Shown piece after piece: positions 5,305 through 10,509 of a DNA stretch of 10,509 bases (the stretch's first letter is position 1; each line of letters opens with the position of its first letter). This DNA comes from Acidobacteriota bacterium (GTDB lineage: Bacteria; Acidobacteriota; Thermoanaerobaculia; Thermoanaerobaculales; Sulfomarinibacteraceae): NCBI GenBank assembly GCA_030637805.1, contig DAOWFV010000251.1:1-10509 (forward strand), written 5' to 3'. The notes below the pieces were generated by a model that was not told where the DNA came from, did not search any database, and saw nothing but the letters and a program-made list of their open reading frames with translations. The translations under genes were made by a program, and so were the position numbers.

Positions 5305-6363
5305 CTAGCGGAGTCCAGTGGGATAGCCCTCCGGTGGATGGTCGTACTCGACGCCTCGCTCACCCTCGACCACGTTGCCCATCGGGAACCCGGGGTAGCC
5401 CGACTCGCGGAGGCTCCGCAGGACTTTCTCGAGCTGCTTGGGAGGCACCACCAGGATCATCCCGACGCCGAGGTTGAAGGTGCGCCACATGTCATCCTCC
5501 GGCACCTGGCCCTTCTCCGCAAGGAGACGGAATACGGGCGGGATCTCCCATGCGCCTACCTTGATTACCGCCCGCAGGCCTTCGGGCAGGACCCGCGGCA
5601 GGTTGTCGGTGATTCCGCCGCCGGTGATGTGCGCCATGGCATGCACCAGGCACTCGTCGAGCAGCGGCCGCACCGGCTCCAGGTAGCAGCGGTGCACCTC
5701 GAGCAGCTCGTCGGCCACAGTTCGACCGAGCTCCTCGACCGAGTCTTGCGGGCCCAGCGCCAACTGCTCGAAAAAGACCCGGCGGGCCAGGGAGTAGCCG
5801 TTGGTGTGCAATCCGCTGGACGGCAGCCCGACGAGAACATCGCCGTGACACACCGCGGAGCCGTCAACAATCCGCTTTCGGTCCACCACCCCGACGATGA
5901 AACCCGCGAGATCGTACTCGCCATCCCCGTAGAAGCCCGGCATCTCCGCGGTCTCGCCCCCCAGTAGAGCCAGCCCGTGCTCGCCGCAGGCCGCCGCCAC
6001 CCCGCCGATGACGTCCGTCACCACGTCCGGATCCAATCTGCCTGTGGCCAGGTAGTCGAGGAAGAAGAGCGGGCGCGCGCCCTGCACCAGGATATCGTTG
6101 ATGCAGTGGTGAACCAGGTCGCGGCCCACCGAAGTGTGGCGCCCGCTGGCAATGGCCACCTTGAGCTTGGTGCCGACGCCGTCTGCAGAGGCCACCAGCA
6201 CCGGCTCCTTGAGCCCTTTGATCGGCATCCTGAAGAGCCCCCCGAAGGCGCCCTGATCCGAGAGCACGTCGTCGGTGTAGGTGTTGCGCACCATCTTCTT
6301 GACCTGGGCCAGCGCTCGGTCCTGAGCATCGATGTCGACGCCTGCGTCGCGGTAGGTGGTCAT
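5305..6363 (-). CDS. purM: Phosphoribosylformylglycinamidine cyclo-ligase (AIR synthetase)
   Basis: PurM uses ATP to close FGAM to 5-aminoimidazole ribonucleotide, the step directly after PurL. The protein has 352 residues, normal for the family. Signatures in order: YRDAGVDIDAQD (4-15), SADGVGTKLKVA (59-70, nucleotide and metal region), RDLVHHCINDILVQGARPLFFLDYLA (split here as 81-92 and 93-106), LLGGETAEMPGFY (133-145), PSSGLHTNGYSLAR (181-194) and HITGGGITDNLPRVLP (245-260). The ATG at 6363 is preferred to an in-frame TTG at 6381 because AGGAG (6371-6375) precedes the ATG and lies inside the longer version. The gene is divergent from purL with 109 bp between, suggesting shared control. A hairpin precedes its ribosome binding site. 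No sign of damage. Confidence 0.97.
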   Translation of the reverse strand: MTTYRDAGVDIDAQDRALAQVKKMVRNTYTDDVLSDQGAFGGLFRMPIKGLKEPVLVASADGVGTKLKVAIASGRHTSVGRDLVHHCINDILVQGARPLFFLDYLATGRLDPDVVTDVIGGVAAACGEHGLALLGGETAEMPGFYGDGEYDLAGFIVGVVDRKRIVDGSAVCHGDVLVGLPSSGLHTNGYSLARRVFFEQLALGPQDSVEELGRTVADELLEVHRCYLEPVRPLLDECLVHAMAHITGGGITDNLPRVLPEGLRAVIKVGAWEIPPVFRLLAEKGQVPEDDMWRTFNLGVGMILVVPPKQLEKVLRSLRESGYPGFPMGNVVEGERGVEYDHPPEGYPTGLR

Positions 6364-6370
6364 CGTCGAA

Positions 6371-6375
6371 CTCCT
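6371..6375 (-). promoter_or_regulatory. purM ribosome binding site (decides the start)
   Basis: AGGAG on the minus strand is seven bases before the ATG at 6363. It supports that ATG over the TTG at 6381, and it begins only two bases downstream of the 3' arm of the leader inverted repeat. Confidence 0.8.
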
Positions 6376-6377
6376 TT

Positions 6378-6424
6378 TCAAATTCCGCAGCCCGTGGCCC
6401 CCGGCCTCAGCCGGCGGAATTTGA
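6378..6424 (-). promoter_or_regulatory. 11-bp perfect inverted repeat in the purM leader
   Basis: TCAAATTCCGC (6378-6388) and GCGGAATTTGA (6414-6424) are exact reverse complements separated by 25 GC-rich bases. On the purM strand the loop can form a further CGGC-TGAG-GCCG hairpin. If the -10 candidate at 6431-6436 is right, transcription would begin at about 6424, so the mRNA would open with this stem and reach the ribosome binding site directly after it. Possible roles are transcript stabilisation, translational control or a protein operator shared with purL. It does not match the E. coli PurR operator. Confidence 0.6.
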
Positions 6425-6430
6425 GTAGGT

Positions 6431-6436
6431 ATTGTA
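6431..6436 (-). promoter_or_regulatory. Candidate -10 box for purM
   Basis: TACAAT on the minus strand matches TATAAT at five of six positions and lies 68 bp upstream of the purM ATG. The -35 region at the proper distance (CAGGAA) is poor, so an activator or an alternative promoter is possible. Confidence 0.35.
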
Positions 6437-6472
6437 CTGGTGCCGGGACGCCGTTCCTGCTACAACCTCTCC

Positions 6473-9400
6473 ATGACGCTTCTCCGACGCTATCGAGCGT
6501 ACGACCTGCCCGCCGCCCGCCACCAAGTCCTCCTCGAAACCGCCCGGCACCACCTCGGCTCCGAGGTCGGGATCGACACCGAGTACTGCTTCTACGTCGA
6601 GACCGCCCGCGATCTCGAGCCCGAGAAGCTGCGGGTGCTGGACTGGCTGCTCACCGAAACCTTCGAGCCACAGTTTTTCGGCCCGGTCAGCTTCCTCGAC
6701 GGCCATGAGGGCACGGTGCTGGAGGTGGGGCCACGCATGAGCTTCACCACCGCGTGGTCCACAAACGCCGTCTCGGTCTGCCACGCCTGCGGCTTGAGCG
6801 CTGTCCAACGGATCGAGCGCTCACGCCGCTATCTTCTGCGCTTCCGGGGCGCGCCGGCCGAGGAAGCCAGGGTTGCGTTCCTGGCTCGAGTCCACGATCG
6901 CATGACCGAGTGCCCCTACCCCGAGCCCCTCACCAGCTTCACCACCGGAGTCAGACCTGCGCCGGTGTCCGTGGTGCCGGTGATGGCTGAGGGCCGGGCC
7001 GCCCTGGAGAGGATCAACCGCGAGCTCGGTCTCGCCTTCGACGACTGGGACCTCGATTTCTACACCGACCTCTTCCGCGACCGGCTTGGCCGCAACCCCA
7101 CCGACGTCGAGTGCTTCGACATCGCCCAGTCCAACAGCGAGCACTCGCGCCACTGGTTTTTCAAGGGCCGTCTGGTGATCGACGGAGAGGCCGCGCCGCG
7201 GCATCTCTTTGCGGTGGTGCGTCGGCCCTGGGAGGCGAACCCCAACAACAGCGTTATCGCCTTCCACGACAACTCCAGCGCCATCGGAGGCTTCCGCGTG
7301 CCCGCCCTGGTCAGCGCGAGCCCGGGCGAACCCACCCCGTTGGCGGTCCGCGATCTCGACCTCGACGTCATCTTCACCGCCGAGACCCACAACTTCCCCT
7401 CCGGAGTCGCTCCCTTTCCCGGCGCCGAGACCGGCACCGGAGGCCGAATCCGCGACGTCCACGCCACCGGCCGTGGAGCGCTGGTGGTTGCGGGAACCGC
7501 CGCGTACTGCGTCGGCAACCTTCGCCTTCCGGGGTACGAGCTGCCCTGGGAGGAAGGAAGCTTTCTCTACCCGAGCAACCTGGCCTCCCCTCTGGCGATC
7601 GAAATCGAGGCCTCCAACGGCGCCTCCGATTACGGCAACAAGTTTGGCGAACCGGTGATCCAGGGCTTCACCCGTTCGGCGGGTCTGCGGCTGCCCGACG
7701 GCGCCCGCCGCGAGTGGATCAAGCCGATCATGTTCTCGGGAGGCATCGGCCAGATCGACGCCCGGCACACCACCAAGGGCGAGCCTGAGAAGGAGATGTG
7801 GGTCGTCAAGATCGGAGGGCCCGCCTACCGCATCGGCCTCGGTGGTGGCGCCGCCTCCAGCATGGTCCAGGGCGAAAACCCCGAGGAGCTCGACTTCAAC
7901 GCGGTGCAGCGCGGCGACGCCGAGATGGAGCAGAAGGTCAACCGCGTCATCCGTGCATGCTCCGAGCTCGGCGAGAGCAATCCCATCGTCAGCATCCACG
8001 ACCAGGGTGCCGGCGGCAATTGCAACGTGCTCAAGGAGATCGTCGAACCCGCCGGGGCACGCCTCGAAGTGCGGGACATTCCGGTGGGGGACGACAGCCT
8101 GTCGGTGCTGGAGATCTGGGGCGCCGAGTACCAGGAGAACAACGCAGTGCTCATCAGGCCGGCCCACGAGACCCTCTTCCGCGCCCTGTGTGCGCGCGAG
8201 GAGGTTCCGGTGGCCTTCGTGGGCAGGGTTACGGGCAACGGCCGGGTGATTCTGCACGACGCCACCGACGACTCAACACCGGTCGATTTCGTCCTCGATG
8301 ATGTCCTTGGCGACGTACCGCAGAAGACCTTCGAGCTCGAACGGATTCGGCCGCGTCTCGCGCCCCTCGAGCTTCCTCGCGACCTCGATGTCCCAAAGGC
8401 CCTCGATCGGGTGCTGCGCCTGCTGTCGGTGGGCTCCAAGCGTTTTCTGACAACAAAGGTGGACCGCAGCGTGACGGGCCTCGTGGCCCGGCAGCAGTGC
8501 GCCGGCCCCCTCCAGCTCACCGTCTCCGACGTCGCTGTGATCGCGCAGAGCCACTTCGCGACCACCGGCGCCGCCACCGCCGTCGGCGAGCAGCCGCTGA
8601 AGGGGCTGGTGAATCCGGCCGCAATGGCCCGCATGGCGGTTGGCGAAGCCCTCACCAACCTCGTGTGGGCACAGGTGACAGCGCTCGAGGATGTACGCTG
8701 CTCGGCAAACTGGATGTGGGCCGCCAAGCTTCCCGGCGAGGGCGCTACCCTCCACGACGCAGCGGTCGCGATGAGCGATCTCATGCTCGATCTCGGCATC
8801 GCCGTGGACGGCGGCAAGGACAGCCTCTCAATGGCCGCCCTGGCGCCGCTTCCCCAGGGTGGCGAGGAAACCGTCAAGGCGCCGGGTGCGCTGGTGATCT
8901 CGGCCTACGTCACCTGCCCCGACGTCACCCGGACCGTAACTCCGGATCTCGAGCTGCCGGAACGCGGACGTCTCCTCCTGATCGACCTCGGCGGCGGCAG
9001 GCACCGGCTCGGCGGCTCGGCCCTGGCGCAGGTCTTCTCCCAGTTGGGTGACCAATCCCCGGACGTGGAGGACGCGGCCCTTCTCGGGCGGGCTTTCGAG
9101 GCGGTCCAGGAGCTCGTTGAAGCCCGCACCCTTACCGCAGGTCACGACCGCTCGGACGGCGGGCTCATCACCACCCTCCTGGAAATGGCATTCGCAGGCG
9201 ATTGCGGGATCGAGGTCGATCTTGAAGCCGCCGATGACGCCGACCCCGTCGCCCAGCTCTTCGCCGAGGAGCTTGGTCTGGTGATAGAAGTGGACGAGGC
9301 CGATCTCGAGGCGGCCCTGGAAACTCTCCGTCGCGCCGAGGTCCCGAACCGGCTCATCGGCCGCGCCCTGGCCGAGTCCGAGGTCCGCATCGCCGTCGGC

Positions 9401-10396
9401 GGCCGGGAGGTTCTGCGAGCAGACATGCGCTCCCTTCGCGACCTCTGGGAGGCGACCTCCTTCCGGCTCGAGCTGGAGCAGGCCGACCCCGGGTGTGTGG
9501 CCGCCGAGCGCGACGGGCTCCGTGATCGCTCGGCCCCCGCTTTCGAGCTAAGCTTCACCCCGCGGCCCACCGCGCCGGAAATCCTCGGGCGCCCTCAGAA
9601 AATCCCGGTGGCGATTCTCCGCGAGGAGGGCTCCAACGGTGACCGCGAGATGGCTGCGGCATTCCTCTCCGCAGGTTTCGAACCCTGGGATGTCGTGATG
9701 TCCGATCTGCTGGCGGGCCGCGTCACGCTCGAGAGGTTCCGCGGGGTGGCGGCGGTTGGAGGATTCAGCTATGCCGATGTCCTTGACTCGTCCAAGGGTT
9801 GGGCCGGAGTGATCCGGTTCAATCGGGACCTCTGGTCGCAGTTCGAGGCCTTCCTCGCCCGCCCGGACACCTTCAGCCTCGGAGTGTGCAACGGTTGCCA
9901 GCTGCTCGCCCTGCTCGGCTGGGTCCCCTGGAGGGGTCTCGACAGCAAGGCCCAGCCGCGGTTCGTCCGCAACGCTTCGGGCCGGTTCGAGTCGCGGTTC
10001 GCAACCGTCAAGATACTCGAAAGCCCGGCCATCATGCTGCGCGGCATGGAGGGATCCACACTCGGAATCTGGTCGGCCCACGGCGAGGGCCGCGCCTTCT
10101 TCCCGGATGCCGGGACTCTGGCTCGGGTGGAGGCCGAGAAGCTCGCGCCGGTACGGTTCGCGGACGATTCCGGCACCGTCACCGAGACCTACCCTCACAA
10201 CCCCAACGGATCTCCCACCGGGATCGCCGGGCTTTGCTCCCCGGACGGCCGCCACCTGGCGATGATGCCGCACCCCGAACGCACCTTCTTGAAGTGGCAC
10301 TGGGGGTGGATGCCGCAGGGGTGGCGCCGCGATCTCGAGGCCTCGCCGTGGCTGCGGATGTTCCAGAATGCGAGGGAATGGTGTGAGGAGGGTTGA
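6473..10396 (+). CDS. purL: Phosphoribosylformylglycinamidine synthase, large single-chain form
   Basis: PurL converts FGAR, glutamine and ATP to FGAM in purine synthesis. The protein has 1307 residues, the size of the fused large form, so no separate PurS or PurQ is needed. The N-terminal PurS-like domain includes GPRMSFTTAWSTNAVSVCHA. Synthetase motifs follow: NSEHSRHWFFKG (221-232), TAETHNFPSGV (302-312), ASNGASDYGNKFGEP, GLGGGAASS (455-463), DGGKDSLSMA (779-788) and GHDRSDGG (890-897). The C-terminal glutaminase domain has the nucleophile Cys1139 in GVCNGCQ and His1267/Glu1269 in MPHPER, so the triad is complete. The ATG at 6473 begins the conserved sequence. It has no clear Shine-Dalgarno, and an in-frame GTG at 6440 would add 11 unconserved residues. 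The sequence resembles animal PFAS closely as I remember it. It is divergent from purM. Confidence 0.96.
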   Translation: MTLLRRYRAYDLPAARHQVLLETARHHLGSEVGIDTEYCFYVETARDLEPEKLRVLDWLLTETFEPQFFGPVSFLDGHEGTVLEVGPRMSFTTAWSTNAVSVCHACGLSAVQRIERSRRYLLRFRGAPAEEARVAFLARVHDRMTECPYPEPLTSFTTGVRPAPVSVVPVMAEGRAALERINRELGLAFDDWDLDFYTDLFRDRLGRNPTDVECFDIAQSNSEHSRHWFFKGRLVIDGEAAPRHLFAVVRRPWEANPNNSVIAFHDNSSAIGGFRVPALVSASPGEPTPLAVRDLDLDVIFTAETHNFPSGVAPFPGAETGTGGRIRDVHATGRGALVVAGTAAYCVGNLRLPGYELPWEEGSFLYPSNLASPLAIEIEASNGASDYGNKFGEPVIQGFTRSAGLRLPDGARREWIKPIMFSGGIGQIDARHTTKGEPEKEMWVVKIGGPAYRIGLGGGAASSMVQGENPEELDFNAVQRGDAEMEQKVNRVIRACSELGESNPIVSIHDQGAGGNCNVLKEIVEPAGARLEVRDIPVGDDSLSVLEIWGAEYQENNAVLIRPAHETLFRALCAREEVPVAFVGRVTGNGRVILHDATDDSTPVDFVLDDVLGDVPQKTFELERIRPRLAPLELPRDLDVPKALDRVLRLLSVGSKRFLTTKVDRSVTGLVARQQCAGPLQLTVSDVAVIAQSHFATTGAATAVGEQPLKGLVNPAAMARMAVGEALTNLVWAQVTALEDVRCSANWMWAAKLPGEGATLHDAAVAMSDLMLDLGIAVDGGKDSLSMAALAPLPQGGEETVKAPGALVISAYVTCPDVTRTVTPDLELPERGRLLLIDLGGGRHRLGGSALAQVFSQLGDQSPDVEDAALLGRAFEAVQELVEARTLTAGHDRSDGGLITTLLEMAFAGDCGIEVDLEAADDADPVAQLFAEELGLVIEVDEADLEAALETLRRAEVPNRLIGRALAESEVRIAVGGREVLRADMRSLRDLWEATSFRLELEQADPGCVAAERDGLRDRSAPAFELSFTPRPTAPEILGRPQKIPVAILREEGSNGDREMAAAFLSAGFEPWDVVMSDLLAGRVTLERFRGVAAVGGFSYADVLDSSKGWAGVIRFNRDLWSQFEAFLARPDTFSLGVCNGCQLLALLGWVPWRGLDSKAQPRFVRNASGRFESRFATVKILESPAIMLRGMEGSTLGIWSAHGEGRAFFPDAGTLARVEAEKLAPVRFADDSGTVTETYPHNPNGSPTGIAGLCSPDGRHLAMMPHPERTFLKWHWGWMPQGWRRDLEASPWLRMFQNAREWCEEG

Positions 10397-10401
10397 GGGA
10401 G

Positions 10402-10429
10402 AATTCTCAATTCTCAATTCTCAATTCTC
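10402..10429 (+). repeat. Heptamer tandem repeat, AATTCTC x4
   Basis: Four exact copies of AATTCTC begin six bases after the purL stop and are followed by A and then a run of six T (10432-10437). The first unit forms the palindrome GAGAATTCTC (10399-10408). The repeat could contribute to transcript ending but is not a standard terminator. Confidence 0.9.
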
Positions 10430-10460
10430 AGTTTTTTGGAACCGAATGGCGGCGGGCGGC

Positions 10461-10481
10461 AAATCCGAAATCCGAAATCCG
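10461..10481 (+). repeat. Heptamer tandem repeat, AAATCCG x3
   Basis: Three exact copies of AAATCCG stand 31 bases after the AATTCTC array. The unit sequence differs but the period is the same (7 bp). No gene is supported from 10397 to the right edge. Confidence 0.88.
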
Positions 10482-10509
10482 GCTCCGTGCCTCGCACTAC
10501 GCCGTGACA

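Noticed and set aside
6364..6472. Purine riboswitch or PurR operator between purM and purL
   Set aside because: I find neither the conserved junction of a purine riboswitch nor an ACGCAAACGTTTGCGT-like operator; only the inverted repeat is visible.
6821..8257. A 478-residue minus-strand open frame inside purL
   Set aside because: Long antisense frames are expected opposite GC-rich genes; it has no ribosome binding site or recognisable motifs and lies opposite conserved PurL sequence.
10402..10481. Possible CRISPR-like array after purL
   Set aside because: Units are 7 bp with no spacers between copies; these are simple tandem repeats.

Overview
The window is high-GC bacterial chromosome (roughly two thirds G+C by eye) with strong G/C preference at third codon positions. 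A predicted lipoprotein suggests an envelope, and the intergenic spacers carry short heptamer tandem repeats. Family content and the gene order rpsF-rpsR-(DUF2232-type membrane protein)-rplI suggest Acidobacteriota or a deltaproteobacterium-like lineage. That placement is inference from remembered gene orders and has not been tested.

Left part, minus strand, read right to left: rpsF (S6), rpsR (S18), a multi-spanning membrane protein of the DUF2232/YybS type, rplI (L9) with an unusually long acidic tail, a coiled-coil SAM-dependent methyltransferase, and the first 306 codons of a predicted lipoprotein resembling peptidase family M49, which runs off the left edge. Most junctions are tight: 10 bp, 118 bp, a 4-bp overlap, 5 bp and 15 bp. 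This looks like one ribosomal-protein operon with envelope-related genes added. A recognisable sigma70-type promoter precedes rpsF. Its short leader can form competing hairpins, one of which brackets the rpsF ribosome binding site, so it is a candidate S6:S18-type autoregulatory leader.

Middle: a small plus-strand CGGC-domain protein, cysteine-rich and probably metal-binding, is divergent from rpsF and convergent with purM. The spacers on both sides of it carry AGTTTTG-type heptamer repeats. The downstream spacer also holds an 18-bp inverted repeat and a very GC-rich patch bounded by 10-bp direct repeats.

Right part: purM (minus) and a full-length single-chain purL (plus) are divergent and supply consecutive steps of de novo purine synthesis: PurL makes FGAM and PurM closes it to AIR. 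Their 109-bp intergenic region holds an 11-bp perfect inverted repeat just ahead of the purM ribosome binding site. PurL has the large form with a fused glutaminase domain and reads strikingly like animal PFAS. Two further heptamer families (AATTCTC x4 and AAATCCG x3) follow purL at the right edge.

I found no CRISPR array, insertion sequence, rRNA, tRNA or defence system. The window is mainly housekeeping. The most interesting signals are the rpsF leader, the heptamer-repeat spacers, the purM 5' hairpin and the variant CGGC protein.
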